NCBI GenBank assembly: GCA_008933015.1
Contig: WBXH01000003.1
Location: 1 to 50,368 of the forward strand
Length of the DNA: 50,368 nt
Source of the DNA: Verrucomicrobiota bacterium
GTDB lineage: Bacteria; Verrucomicrobiota; Verrucomicrobiia; Chthoniobacterales; UBA6821
Reading direction: 5' to 3'
The notes under the pieces are model-generated. The model worked only from the letters and a program-made list of their open reading frames with translations, ran no database searches and was not told the origin of the DNA. The translations under genes were made by a program, and so were the position numbers. Every line of letters starts with the position of its first letter. Within the stretch, counting starts at the first letter, position 1. Positions 1 through 10,604 of this stretch are shown here, piece after piece.

Positions 1-645
1 GGTCCGGGTGCTTTGATGGAGTGGGCCGAGTCCCGGGGGCATTCCATAGCGTTTTGTCTGATCTGCCAGGATGTTCCCCTTCCCCCGCTGGAGAGCTTTG
101 ATCTCATGGTGAGCCTTGGGGGATGGATGGGAGCCTACGAGGAATCAAAGCACCCATGGCTAAGGACCGAAAAAGAGTATCTTCGGCAAGCTACTAGGAC
201 TGGAAAAAAGATCCTCGGACTCTGCCTCGGTTGCCAACTCCTGGCTGATGCTCTGGGAGGCAAAGCCTTCCGTCACACCTGCAAGGAGTTTGGATGGCAA
301 CCGATCGAAATCCTTCCCCAAGGAGCTGAATGGTTTGGAACAAGCGGGCTGTTCATGGCCTTCCAGTGGCATGGTGATACCTACTCACTTCCACCGGGAG
401 CCATTCAACTCGCTACAAACAGCGCCTGCGAGCAACAAGCCTTCCTAATCGGAAATCAGATACTCGGACTCCAGTTCCACTTGGAATGGACCGAACAAAT
501 GGCTCGCGATGCCTTGGCAGAACCAGGCGTCGCACCTCCAAAATCCCCTTTTGTTCAATCTCCTGAAGAAATCCTAAGCGACCTAACACTCTTTGAATCC
601 GGCAAGAGGCGGTTTTTCCTCATGATGGATCGATTCGTCAGCTAA
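1..645 (+). CDS. class I glutamine amidotransferase-like protein (5' partial)
   Basis: Open from the first base, so the true start lies upstream of the window; the in-frame TTG at 13 and ATG at 16 are probably internal, since the preceding codons (Gly-Pro-Gly-Ala) already look like family sequence. The protein has the class I GATase fold: an SLGGWMGAYEE oxyanion-type loop, the nucleophile elbow LGLCLGCQLLA with its catalytic Cys, and the late QFHLEWT motif carrying the catalytic His and Glu. No synthetase domain is attached, so this is a stand-alone amidotransferase-like protein of the GMP synthase-glutaminase-like group. Substrate is unknown. It ends only 7 bases before the converging tRNA-Arg gene. 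Family assignment is firm, specific role open. Confidence 0.85.
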   Translation, partial: GPGALMEWAESRGHSIAFCLICQDVPLPPLESFDLMVSLGGWMGAYEESKHPWLRTEKEYLRQATRTGKKILGLCLGCQLLADALGGKAFRHTCKEFGWQPIEILPQGAEWFGTSGLFMAFQWHGDTYSLPPGAIQLATNSACEQQAFLIGNQILGLQFHLEWTEQMARDALAEPGVAPPKSPFVQSPEEILSDLTLFESGKRRFFLMMDRFVS

Positions 646-651
646 AAATAG

Positions 652-725
652 TGCACCCGGCGAGGGTCGAACTCACAACCTCTTCCTTCGGAGGGAAGCG
701 CTCTATCCAGTTGAGCTACGGGTGC
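652..725 (-). tRNA. tRNA-Arg (anticodon CCG)
   Basis: On the minus strand a full cloverleaf folds. The acceptor stem GCACCCG/CGGGTGC is perfect. The D-arm is GCTC/GAGC. The anticodon stem is CTTCC/GGAAG with loop CTCCGAA, giving anticodon CCG, which reads the Arg codon CGG. The T-arm is GTGAG/CTCGC with loop TTCGACC. The discriminator is A; CCA is not encoded. It lies tail-to-tail with the amidotransferase gene. Confidence 0.95.
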
Positions 726-736
726 CTAGAGATAGG

Positions 737-765
737 AATTTGCGGAGAACTCAAGGCTGGGTCAA
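737..765 (-). promoter_or_regulatory. candidate sigma70-type promoter for tRNA-Arg
   Basis: On the minus strand TTGACC (760-765) and CAAATT (737-742) are separated by exactly 17 bases and lie about 11 bases upstream of the tRNA 5' end. The -35 box is good and the -10 is poor; position supports it more than sequence does. Confidence 0.35.
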
Positions 766-846
766 TATCCGTTTGAGAACCAGAGACCAAAAGGTCGAGA
801 GTGGCGGCGCGTTGACATGCTAGTTGAGAAAGAAGTTGAGTCTGTT

Positions 847-875
847 GAATAACAAGCCATGCACGCTTGTTATTC
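847..875. terminator. perfect 11-bp hairpin downstream of bioA
   Basis: GAATAACAAGC (847-857) and GCTTGTTATTC (865-875) are exact inverse complements around the 7-base loop CATGCAC, 16 bases beyond the bioA stop. It is the strongest hairpin seen between genes here. No long T-run follows on the minus strand, so it could be a terminator, an mRNA-stabilising 3' hairpin, or an operator. Confidence 0.45.
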
Positions 876-891
876 CTGAAATGGCCAAACT

Positions 892-2241
892 TCAGGAGAT
901 CCCATGCCCACTAAAGTAATCCTCCAAAACAGCGAAAGCAAGTTCGAGGTCCTCGGGCAACACGCAATACGGTGGCATCATGTACACGACATTGCCGAGC
1001 GGCCTGAGAAGGACACCGTGATCCTGGCAATATCTGGCAAGGGGACGACCACCGCCGGCAGCATAGTCGCCCGACTTTCCCTTGAGTTCGAAAGCCCCGA
1101 TCCCGCCCAAGACACGCGTTTTCTCAATGGGAAAGCGACGCTCCAGTTTTTCAATACCATCCGCGAGTTGAGAGGAAATCCTGCCGACAACGGAGGCAGC
1201 CCCCCCTTTTTCAAGAAGATCCAGACTGGCAAGGGCGGCGGCACATGTGATCGGATTACCCGTGAAACTGTGTCCATGGGCAAGTGCTTCGGAGAAGGAA
1301 TCCCCAAGGAAGGCTGAGAAATACTCGCCTTTCACCAAGGTCGCACCCAGCGGAAGGATGCCCCCGGTGATTCCCTTGGAGAGACAGACAAGATCAGGAA
1401 GCACATCCGTCTGCATGTAGGCAAAGAGCGTTCCTGTACGGAAGAAACCGGTCATCACCTCGTCAAAGACCACCGGAATGCCGGCACTCCGCGCGAGCCT
1501 GCAGATTTCGGAGAGGAACTTGGGAGAATGAAACCGCATCCCGGCGGCTCCCTGGATGAGCGGCTCCACGATCAGGGCCGCAACATCACCGGAAATGTTT
1601 CCCAATTTTTCCTTGAAGGCACGGATGCAGGCAGACTCTTCATCGCGAACGGAAGCTCCCCTCCAGGTATGGGGTACCTCGAGGTTATCGACTTCAAACA
1701 TCCAGGAGCGGAACGCATCGAAGAATCCCGAACTCTCACCCACGGTCATGGCCCCAAGGGTATCGCCATGATAACCGCCCCGGAACGTCATGATCCGAGG
1801 TCTGTGCTGGCCGCGGTTGCGCCAGTATTGATGGCAAATCTTCAGCGCAACTTCGACGGCCGTGGAGCCGTTGTCACTATAGAAAAGACGCGTACCATCC
1901 CCCAGACCGGAAAGCTTCACCAATTTTTCGGCAAGCGCGACAGCCGGTTCATGGGTGACTCCCGCGAAGTGCACGTGATCCAGATTGAGAACCTGCCTTG
2001 AAATTGCAGCGGCCAATTCAGTGCGGCCATGACCGTGAATATTGACCCACCACGAGGAGATCATGTCGAGGTAGGCTTTGCCTTCCCCATCATAAAGATA
2101 AGCCCCTTTGGCCGAGGCCACGCACAGGGGATCATCCGAGGAACGATGCTGGGTGTAGGGATGCCAGAGGAAGGAGGCATCCCTGCTGACTAGATCTTTA
2201 TTTTTCACGACTTCATGAAACTGCACTATTTTGGGACCCAA
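892..2241 (-). CDS. bioA: adenosylmethionine-8-amino-7-oxononanoate aminotransferase
   Basis: BioA is a PLP enzyme that uses SAM as amino donor to convert KAPA to DAPA in biotin synthesis. The 449 residues match the usual length. Visible are the N-terminal FLWHPYTQH motif, the SSWWVNIHGHG stretch, YSDNGSTAVEVALK for cofactor phosphate binding, FDEVMTGFFRTG with the PLP-contacting Asp, and the PLP lysine in CLSKGITGG. The open frame starts with TTG at 2241; a GTG about 12 codons in is an alternative, and both precede the conserved region. It follows the U32 gene by 52 bases on the same strand, at the end of a thiH-thiS-U32-bioA run. The product would serve the biotin protein AccB encoded at 23.4 kb. 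No other bio gene is nearby. Confidence 0.95.
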   Translation of the reverse strand: MGPKIVQFHEVVKNKDLVSRDASFLWHPYTQHRSSDDPLCVASAKGAYLYDGEGKAYLDMISSWWVNIHGHGRTELAAAISRQVLNLDHVHFAGVTHEPAVALAEKLVKLSGLGDGTRLFYSDNGSTAVEVALKICHQYWRNRGQHRPRIMTFRGGYHGDTLGAMTVGESSGFFDAFRSWMFEVDNLEVPHTWRGASVRDEESACIRAFKEKLGNISGDVAALIVEPLIQGAAGMRFHSPKFLSEICRLARSAGIPVVFDEVMTGFFRTGTLFAYMQTDVLPDLVCLSKGITGGILPLGATLVKGEYFSAFLGDSFSEALAHGHSFTGNPITCAAALASLDLLEKGGAASVVGRISSQLADGIEKLERRFPIEKTRVLGGIGAFELKGKSGDYAAGGGRPLARYCQDHGVLLRPLGNVVYMMPPYCVLPEDLELAFAVLEDYFSGHGIS

Positions 2242-2293
2242 TCAATAAAGAGAAATGCCCACATTGAAGGATCCCCACCCAGACATGGATCAA

Positions 2294-4762
<2,469 letters not shown>

Positions 4763-4771
4763 CTTGGGTGA

Positions 4772-4969
4772 CTATCCTCCGGCCGAGATGGACATCAGCT
4801 CCAGGTTGTCCCCTTCTCCAAGACTGACGTCCCCCCACTCGGATCGGAGGAGCGCCTTGCCATTGTACTCCACGAGCAGGAGTGAGGGGTTCAGCTGAAG
4901 GGACTTGAAAAGAGACTCCAAGGTTCCGGCATCGGTCTCCCGGGACTCGCCGTTAACCGTGAGACGCAT
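4772..4969 (-). CDS. thiS: sulfur carrier protein ThiS
   Basis: A 65-residue ubiquitin-like protein starting MRLTVNGE and ending in the diagnostic Gly-Gly (SISAGG), whose C-terminal thiocarboxylate supplies sulfur for the thiamine thiazole ring. The frame is open further upstream to 5011, but the ATG at 4969 gives the normal family length and overlaps the thiH stop as ATGA, indicating translational coupling. ThiS needs ThiF-type adenylation and ThiG; neither is in this window. ThiE, which joins the thiazole and pyrimidine, is at 25.5 kb. Confidence 0.92.
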   Translation of the reverse strand: MRLTVNGESRETDAGTLESLFKSLQLNPSLLLVEYNGKALLRSEWGDVSLGEGDNLELMSISAGG

Positions 4970-6093
4970 CACGCGGCACTCCCGAGGATTGCGACATCCC
5001 AGTCCTTCCATATGGGCTCAAGTCCCAGGGAACTGAGCATCGCGGCCACCTCGGATGGGGATCTATCGTCGCTGATGGAGAACTGTTCGGTCGCGGAGGT
5101 TGATCCACAGGTCGCGTCGATCCTCTTTCCCCCGACGGTCTGATGCAGTTGATCAGCACCTTGGCCGGTGTATCCACCCGGTTCCGTGTGGCTTCCCGCA
5201 CTCATCATGGTGATGCCGAGAGGAGCAAGCGAGTCACGCAAGAATGCAGGCTCTCTGGTACTCAGGATAATACTGATCTGGGGAAAGGTGGTGCGCAGGG
5301 CGCAGATCAGCTGCGTAAGATCCCGATCATCGAAGGGGAAACGTGGAGCGAAGGAACCGGCCGCAGGGCGGAGTCTCGGAAGGCTGACCGTCAACTGCGA
5401 CGTCCAGCAGGTGCGTTGCAGTTGAAAGATGTGGGCGGCAAGGGCGACAGCCTCCTTTCTCCAGTCAGCAAGACCGAAGAGAACGCCGATGCCGAGCCTC
5501 CTGAATCCCGCTGCATGGGCTCGCTCCGGAGCATCCAACCTCCAGTCATAATCCTTCTTAGGGCCTGCCGTGTGAAGTTCACGGTAGGTCTCCCTGTCAT
5601 AGGTCTCCTGATAGACTACCAACCCCTCGGCACCAGCCGCCACGAGCGGCAGATAGTCCTCAGTCTCCATCGGGGCGACTTCGAGTGAGAGGCTTGGGAT
5701 CTCCCCCGTCAGTCTCTCCAGGCAACGCTGAAGGTATCCCCCGGAGACAAACTTGGGATGCTCGCCGGCCACTAGGAGAACATTGCGAAATCCTTCCTCA
5801 GCGAGGTGCTTTGCCTCGGCCGCCACCTGCTCGATCTCAAGGGTTACCCTCAGGATGGCATTGTCACGGGAGAAACCGCAGTAAGCGCAGGAGTTGATGC
5901 ATTCGTTGGAGAGGTAGAGCGGGGCGAACATCCGCATTGTTCTCCCAAAATGCCGCCTTGTAACCGCAGCGGACTTCCTAGCCAAGGACTCCAGGACTAC
6001 ATCGCTGCAGGGGTCGATCAGCCGGCGAAAAGCGGCCAACTCCGCAGAGGGAGTGACAAGTCTGGAATCGATCTCGGCGGAAAATGACATCAT
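4969..6093 (-). CDS. thiH: 2-iminoacetate synthase ThiH
   Basis: Radical SAM enzyme that cleaves tyrosine to dehydroglycine (2-iminoacetate) and p-cresol for thiazole formation. The cluster-binding motif CINSCAYC (CxxxCxxC) lies near residue 63, preceded by the typical LYLSNE segment. VLLVAGEHP, the VVYQETYDRETY segment and YDWRLDAPERA are typical of ThiH, and 374 residues is the normal length. Two ATGs stand in tandem at the start. It overlaps thiS by ATGA. Use of ThiH rather than glycine oxidase (ThiO) means the thiazole step uses an oxygen-sensitive radical enzyme. Confidence 0.95.
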   Translation of the reverse strand: MMSFSAEIDSRLVTPSAELAAFRRLIDPCSDVVLESLARKSAAVTRRHFGRTMRMFAPLYLSNECINSCAYCGFSRDNAILRVTLEIEQVAAEAKHLAEEGFRNVLLVAGEHPKFVSGGYLQRCLERLTGEIPSLSLEVAPMETEDYLPLVAAGAEGLVVYQETYDRETYRELHTAGPKKDYDWRLDAPERAHAAGFRRLGIGVLFGLADWRKEAVALAAHIFQLQRTCWTSQLTVSLPRLRPAAGSFAPRFPFDDRDLTQLICALRTTFPQISIILSTREPAFLRDSLAPLGITMMSAGSHTEPGGYTGQGADQLHQTVGGKRIDATCGSTSATEQFSISDDRSPSEVAAMLSSLGLEPIWKDWDVAILGSAA

Positions 6094-6173
6094 TTGGATT
6101 ATGAGGTAGGAATGGTTAAGTATGAAGAAAGAAGAGCCTCATTCTTCAGGATGTAGTAAAATGAGCCGTCCGG

Positions 6174-7166
6174 CTAATTCATGCCTTTAGCGACCGCAAA
6201 CTGACCCAGGGCCTTCATTTCCTGATGGGTAGGAGGCCTCCCAATACCTCTCCACGAGTCATCCAACCCCGAGACAGGTGAAGTTTTTCCGTTTTTCCAG
6301 ACAAACGAACTTCCAAAAAAAGGACCAACTTTCAGCGGATCACTCCAAAGATGAATCGCAAGGGTCTTGGAGGAGTTGAGTGCAACCGCCAAATGCATCG
6401 GTCCACTGTCGGAACTGACCGTGAAGGAAGAGGCGCGCAGAATGCCAATGAGTTCCAACAAGTCGGTTCGGTTGCTCCAGTCCTCGACATTCTGGGGAAA
6501 ATCAGTGATCGGCTTCCCTCTCCCCACGATGATGACTCTGTACTCGGATTGGGCGGTCACCCCGCGTATGAAAGCCCGTATCATTCCCTCGTCCAGGCTC
6601 TTGCCCTTGCCCCGGGCATAGGGATGAAGCACCACGTAGGGAGAGGTAGTATCGAACCCTGCGGGAAGATGACTTTCAGGTAACGCGAATTCGGGAGCCT
6701 GAGGTTGAGGGATTCCAAGGTGGTCGAGCACACCAAGATAGCGCGTCACCGCATGATCGTGACGATTTACCTTTACCCTCTCTCCATGGAGTAGGGTGGA
6801 TCCCTCACGCGCATCGGATAAACCGATGACTCTCGGGGCACCTGAGATCCTTGCAAAGAGGGCACTGCGAAGGAGTCCCTGCAGATCAATGGTCATGTCG
6901 GGCTTCCAGTCACCAAGGATCCTCAACCAAGAAATCGCACGTAACCAACCGGAAGGTCCATGGAATTTATCACGAGGGAAGAGTACCGTTTCAGAAATAG
7001 CGGGATTCCCCTCGACCAGCATCCTCCATGCGGGTTGTAGAAGCCATCTGATCTCGGTATCAGGATAGTGGCGGTGGATCGCGGAGACCACAGGGAGTGC
7101 ATGGATCACATCTCCCATGGAGCTAGGTTTGATCAAAAGAATCCGCATGCGTCGGGTACTCTTCAT
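6174..7166 (-). CDS. glycosyltransferase family 9 (heptosyltransferase-like)
   Basis: GT9 enzymes transfer ADP-heptose to the LPS inner core at the cytoplasmic face of the inner membrane. The 330 residues show the N-terminal RILLIKPSSMGDVIHALP motif with the SxGD signature, TIDLQGLLRSAL near residue 95, VVLHPYARGKGKSLD for the nucleotide-sugar phosphate, and SDSGPMHLAVAL near the end. Which heptosyltransferase (WaaC, WaaF or another) cannot be told. It overlaps the upstream TPR-like gene by ATGA, ending a six-gene run from tmk. An AGCCG-GA-CGGCT hairpin overlaps its stop but has a loop too small for a convincing terminator. Confidence 0.9.
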   Translation of the reverse strand: MKSTRRMRILLIKPSSMGDVIHALPVVSAIHRHYPDTEIRWLLQPAWRMLVEGNPAISETVLFPRDKFHGPSGWLRAISWLRILGDWKPDMTIDLQGLLRSALFARISGAPRVIGLSDAREGSTLLHGERVKVNRHDHAVTRYLGVLDHLGIPQPQAPEFALPESHLPAGFDTTSPYVVLHPYARGKGKSLDEGMIRAFIRGVTAQSEYRVIIVGRGKPITDFPQNVEDWSNRTDLLELIGILRASSFTVSSDSGPMHLAVALNSSKTLAIHLWSDPLKVGPFFGSSFVWKNGKTSPVSGLDDSWRGIGRPPTHQEMKALGQFAVAKGMN

Positions 7167-7984
7167 GGGGGTAGTCTCTTCGGTGCTTTCAATGGATTTG
7201 AAGGATCGCGAGTTGCGGAATCATCAATCCATTGATCCTTGGGAATCCCAAGCTTCTGCTCGAACTCATGGAGACGAGTCACAAGGGTCGGCACCCGTTG
7301 TTGCATACCCTCGCGATAAAGCGACAGGAGGCGGTCATAGGCCTCCCTCTCGCTACCCGGCGTCTGGGAGGACTCGTAGGCAGCGAGACGCTTCAAATAC
7401 GGCGGGGCGTTCTTAAAAGAGGCCGCCTTTGCATAAGCATCGGCAGCCGCCCCGTGATCCACTTCCCTCAATCCGGCCAGTCTCCCCAAACTCTCGTAGA
7501 GAAGATACTGATCGGGATTGTTTTTTATCCCCCTTTCAAGGAAGTCTCTGCCCAGTGCCACGTACTGGGCTGCTGAACGCTCGCGCAACACTTCGCTGGG
7601 TTGCGTAAGGTCCTGGAGAGCCGAGGCCCTGGCGTTCCAGGCCATGTGCCATGCGGCGATATCCCAGTAGAGAAGAACGCGCGGTTGGAGGGCCGTGACC
7701 GAATCGAACAGCGCGGCCATCTTTCCCCACTCGGTCTTCTCCCAAGCGCCATGGGCACTGATCCAAAGGATCGCGGCAACAGGTGCCCTGAACCCGCTCA
7801 AGGCGGCGATGAAACCGGCCTGACCGACACGCTCGCGCAATCCGAGGTCGAGAGTCGCGCTCCTGAAGTGGGCGGATCGATCAAGATGCTGCAACTCGAT
7901 CAACCATGGCAGAATAAGGCTCCCCGCGATTCCCAGAAAGAGGATCGCAAAAAGAACCCGGAGTGGGTTAACGCGTCCCGTCAT
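7163..7984 (-). CDS. membrane-anchored TPR-like protein of unknown function
   Basis: Unrecognised as a named family. The 273-residue protein has one N-terminal hydrophobic segment (about residues 8-30, LRVLFAILFLGIAGSLILPW), probably a signal anchor. A mainly helical domain follows with degenerate tetratricopeptide-like repeats: ALQPRVLLYWDIAAWHMAWNA, GIKNNPDQYLLYESLGRL and AADAYAKAASFKNAPPYLKRL. The C-terminus is Pro/Lys-rich. It starts 2 bases after the ABC-2 permease stop and overlaps the glycosyltransferase start, so it is almost certainly cotranscribed with both. It may be an accessory subunit of the permease. Confidence 0.8.
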   Translation of the reverse strand: MTGRVNPLRVLFAILFLGIAGSLILPWLIELQHLDRSAHFRSATLDLGLRERVGQAGFIAALSGFRAPVAAILWISAHGAWEKTEWGKMAALFDSVTALQPRVLLYWDIAAWHMAWNARASALQDLTQPSEVLRERSAAQYVALGRDFLERGIKNNPDQYLLYESLGRLAGLREVDHGAAADAYAKAASFKNAPPYLKRLAAYESSQTPGSEREAYDRLLSLYREGMQQRVPTLVTRLHEFEQKLGIPKDQWIDDSATRDPSNPLKAPKRLPP

Positions 7985-7986
7985 GA

Positions 7987-8862
7987 TCAGAGTTCCCTTT
8001 TTTGAAAAAGAAAACAGGCAACCAAATAATAGATCACGGTATAGACGCCCCCCAAGGCCATGGTTTGCCAGAAAACATCCATGGGCAGTCCCTTTCCTAC
8101 AACGATATCATCGCTAAGGTTGAATGCCTGAAGGTCCGGAAAGACAAGCGCCAGAAGGGCGCTAAAAAACCGTGACCACCAGTGCACATCAACGCCCCCC
8201 AACCAATACTCACGGGCTGTCTCCTGCAGATGCCCTATGAAGTAGGCGGTGGCGGACATCAGGATTGCGAAGATGCCGCTCGTGGCGAATGTCGAGATCA
8301 TGAGGGTCAAGGATGCGATCAACGACGCCTTCGCAAAAAGGATCCCCATGGCAGGGATGAGATTCCAGTTAAAGGCTGATTTCCTGACCTCGGCCAAGGC
8401 CGAAACGAGTTCCTGAGGAGATCCGGCGAGTGTGGTCCGTGTCTCCAGAATAACTGACTGCTCCCGCAACAGGAGGACCGTCAGAAAGAGAACTCCCATG
8501 ACCAGAGTGGAAAGAAGGAGCATGGCAAGAACACCCAGTAACTTGCCCAAGAGGTACTCGTGACGCGGGACCGGCTTTGAGAGGATAGTGAAGATGGTGC
8601 GGTCCTCCAGATCCCGGGGAAGGAGCATCGCTGCGGCAAGGATCGCTAGGAAGCTCAGGAAGAGGGACATCGCGCCGAGGGCCACATCCTTGAGCATCTG
8701 AAACTCCTCCTGAAAGGAAAACCTGGCCAAAAATGAGGAGCATCCGATCACCATCAGCGAAAAAATCAGGAGGAATAAAAAAACTTTCTGGCGCACCTGG
8801 TCGGTAAATGTGTTCCCGGCAATGGCGAGAATACGGGACGAGGACGAAAGGCTTCTGCTCAT
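7987..8862 (-). CDS. ABC-2 type transporter permease
   Basis: A multi-spanning membrane protein with about six predicted helices: FLFLLIFSLMVIGCSSFL, LFLSFLAILAAAMLLP, MLLLSTLVMGVLFLTVLLL, a pair around ILFAKASLIASLTLMIS and GIFAILMSATAYFIGHL, and a C-terminal TMALGGVYTVIYYLVACFLF. The cytoplasmic DLEDRTIFTILSKPVPRHEYLLGK segment is characteristic of ABC-2/GldF-type permeases. The ATG at 8862 overlaps the proB stop (TGATG); a GTG six bases upstream is an alternative. No ATP-binding subunit lies beside it, so its ATPase must be encoded elsewhere. Substrate unknown. Confidence 0.85.
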   Translation of the reverse strand: MSRSLSSSSRILAIAGNTFTDQVRQKVFLFLLIFSLMVIGCSSFLARFSFQEEFQMLKDVALGAMSLFLSFLAILAAAMLLPRDLEDRTIFTILSKPVPRHEYLLGKLLGVLAMLLLSTLVMGVLFLTVLLLREQSVILETRTTLAGSPQELVSALAEVRKSAFNWNLIPAMGILFAKASLIASLTLMISTFATSGIFAILMSATAYFIGHLQETAREYWLGGVDVHWWSRFFSALLALVFPDLQAFNLSDDIVVGKGLPMDVFWQTMALGGVYTVIYYLVACFLFQKREL

Positions 8863-9653
8863 CAGCACTTGCTTGCTCTCTTTGCTGGAAAGCGAGTCCC
8901 TACATCCTCTCCGGCAACAGCGCCAGTGATTTGCTTCTTCATCCTACCGTCGGCAATGACGGTCTCGACACCTGCCTCAACAGCGGTACGGACTGCCTGA
9001 AGCTTTGCCCCCATGCCTCCGGTTGAATGTTTCCCCTTCTCCGAAGTCACGTGACGGAATGCCGCCTCCACGTCGGTAACCACGGGAATGCGGGCCGGCT
9101 TGCCACCCGGATGTGATGCCTTCTCTAGGAGGCCGTTGGCGCTCGTGAGCAGGAGCAACAGACGGGCACTGACAAGCTGCGCAACTTCGGCCGAAAGGCG
9201 GTCATTGTCACCGAAGCGAAGCTCTTCCACGGCGACCGTATCATTTTCGTTGATGACGGGTACCACGCCCGGCGAGGAGAGAAGTTTTCCGAGTGTCACG
9301 CTCGCGTTGCGACGACGTCCCGAATCAAAGATATCATCGTGGGTCAGGAGAAGTTGTGCGGTTCTTAACCCGTACTTGGAAAAACAACGGGCATAGGCCT
9401 CCATGAGGAGGGGTTGGCCCACAGCGGCACAGGCCTGCTTTCCTGCCAAGTCGATTGGACGATCCGGCAGGCCGAGGGCATCGACCCCGGCGGCGACAGC
9501 CCCACTGGAAACGACGACGCACGGGATACCCAAGGCGATCAGCGAGGCGATTTCGCCACAGAGACGGCGGAACTGAGCTGTATCGAGGGAACATCCCCCC
9601 TTTGTGGCAAGGATACCGGTTCCGAATTTCAGGACGACTGGACGTTGTTTCAT
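8862..9653 (-). CDS. proB: glutamate 5-kinase, short form without PUA domain
   Basis: Catalyses ATP-dependent phosphorylation of glutamate, the first step of proline synthesis. Amino acid kinase motifs are present: VVLKFGTGIL at the N-terminus, VVVSSGAVAAG, and VPVINENDTVAVEELRFGDNDRLSA. About 263 residues; the protein stops after the kinase domain, so the RNA-binding-like PUA domain present in the E. coli enzyme (367 residues) is absent. Short ProB forms are known. A GTG at 9659 is an alternative start. It follows holB by a few bases and overlaps the permease. No proA is seen here. Confidence 0.93.
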   Translation of the reverse strand: MKQRPVVLKFGTGILATKGGCSLDTAQFRRLCGEIASLIALGIPCVVVSSGAVAAGVDALGLPDRPIDLAGKQACAAVGQPLLMEAYARCFSKYGLRTAQLLLTHDDIFDSGRRRNASVTLGKLLSSPGVVPVINENDTVAVEELRFGDNDRLSAEVAQLVSARLLLLLTSANGLLEKASHPGGKPARIPVVTDVEAAFRHVTSEKGKHSTGGMGAKLQAVRTAVEAGVETVIADGRMKKQITGAVAGEDVGTRFPAKRASKC

Positions 9654-9662
9654 GGGCACTTT

Positions 9663-10604
9663 TTATTCTGCGCTAGCTGCGATCATGATTTCCAGAAAAC
9701 CCGCCTCAAGGGCAAGCCCCTCCTGAACTCCGCGTTCCAGGGACGAGCGGAGTTTTTCCACCGCTTCAAGACATCGGAGCAGTCGGCGTGACTCGTCGTT
9801 GTCGAGTGACGTTCTGCCATCATGCAGCATGCGGATCCTCATCCCGAAATGATCTGCAACCAAGGAGAGGAGGCGCGAGCGTTCTTGGAGGGACTCGGAC
9901 TCGGCCACCGCCTTGAGTTGCTCTTCTCTCTCGGACATATCGGTCTCAGTGGTTTTTCCAAAATGTGATTTCTCAGCCGAGAGCTCTTCCTTAAGCCTTT
10001 CGGAAGCCTCTTCCCGGGACTCTTCAAGGAGATCCCTGAAGCATCTTGTAAGTCCGAAGGCTGCCGTCGCATCGGTATGAGCACCCTCGGTAAAGAAGCG
10101 CTCCATGATGTTGCGAAGCCTCGTTGATCGGGTATCCTCCGGCAAACCCTTCCCGGACCGTAAAGCCACGGAGATGCAGCGAGAGCGGATTGTCTCCAGA
10201 AGGGCTTCCGGCAATTCCGTGGTCAGCAGGAGGAGTGAACCGTCTGGTGGTTCCTCCAGTGTTTTCAAAAAGGCATTCGCAGCCTGAGGCATCAACCGGT
10301 CTGCATCGCGGATCACAGCCACCTTGCGCTTCCCCTTTTCGGGTGTCCGGTGGAGCGCCGCTTCAAGATCCCTGATCTGCTCGGTAAGAAGCCGGCGGGA
10401 CTTCGATCCTGGCTCGATGACATGAAAGTCAGGAAGACTCTCCACATGGATCGCTCCGTCCCCAAGAAACAGACCAGCCAGTTCATTGGCCAGCAGATTG
10501 ACCCCAGATCCCGGCACTCCCGAAATCAGATAGGCATGGCCAAGCCTCCCCTCGTCGAGGGCCTTTTTTAAAAGGTTGAGGGATTCTTCCCTAGATAAGG
10601 CCAT
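9663..10604 (-). CDS. holB: DNA polymerase III delta' subunit
   Basis: Clamp-loader AAA+ subunit. The ATG at 10604 is chosen because it starts the family-like MALSREESLNLLKKAL, has GGGAG about 8 bases upstream and overlaps the tmk end; the frame is open to 10670. Visible are GHAYLISGVPGSG, where the P-loop lysine is replaced (GSGVN), as expected for the non-ATPase delta' subunit, VIRDADRLMPQAANAFLKTLEEPP (Walker B-like region), and the SRC motif in TIRSRCISV. The Cys4 zinc module of many delta'/gamma proteins is missing between P-loop and sensor. The tmk-holB pairing is common in bacteria. Confidence 0.88.
   Translation of the reverse strand: MALSREESLNLLKKALDEGRLGHAYLISGVPGSGVNLLANELAGLFLGDGAIHVESLPDFHVIEPGSKSRRLLTEQIRDLEAALHRTPEKGKRKVAVIRDADRLMPQAANAFLKTLEEPPDGSLLLLTTELPEALLETIRSRCISVALRSGKGLPEDTRSTRLRNIMERFFTEGAHTDATAAFGLTRCFRDLLEESREEASERLKEELSAEKSHFGKTTETDMSEREEQLKAVAESESLQERSRLLSLVADHFGMRIRMLHDGRTSLDNDESRRLLRCLEAVEKLRSSLERGVQEGLALEAGFLEIMIAASAE

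Noticed and set aside
904-1317. 137-codon plus-strand open frame
   Set aside because: Antisense to the well-supported bioA gene, with no domain.
6162-6176. AGCCG-GA-CGGCT hairpin at the GT9 stop as a terminator
   Set aside because: The loop is only two bases and the T-run after it is broken, so a functional intrinsic terminator is unlikely.
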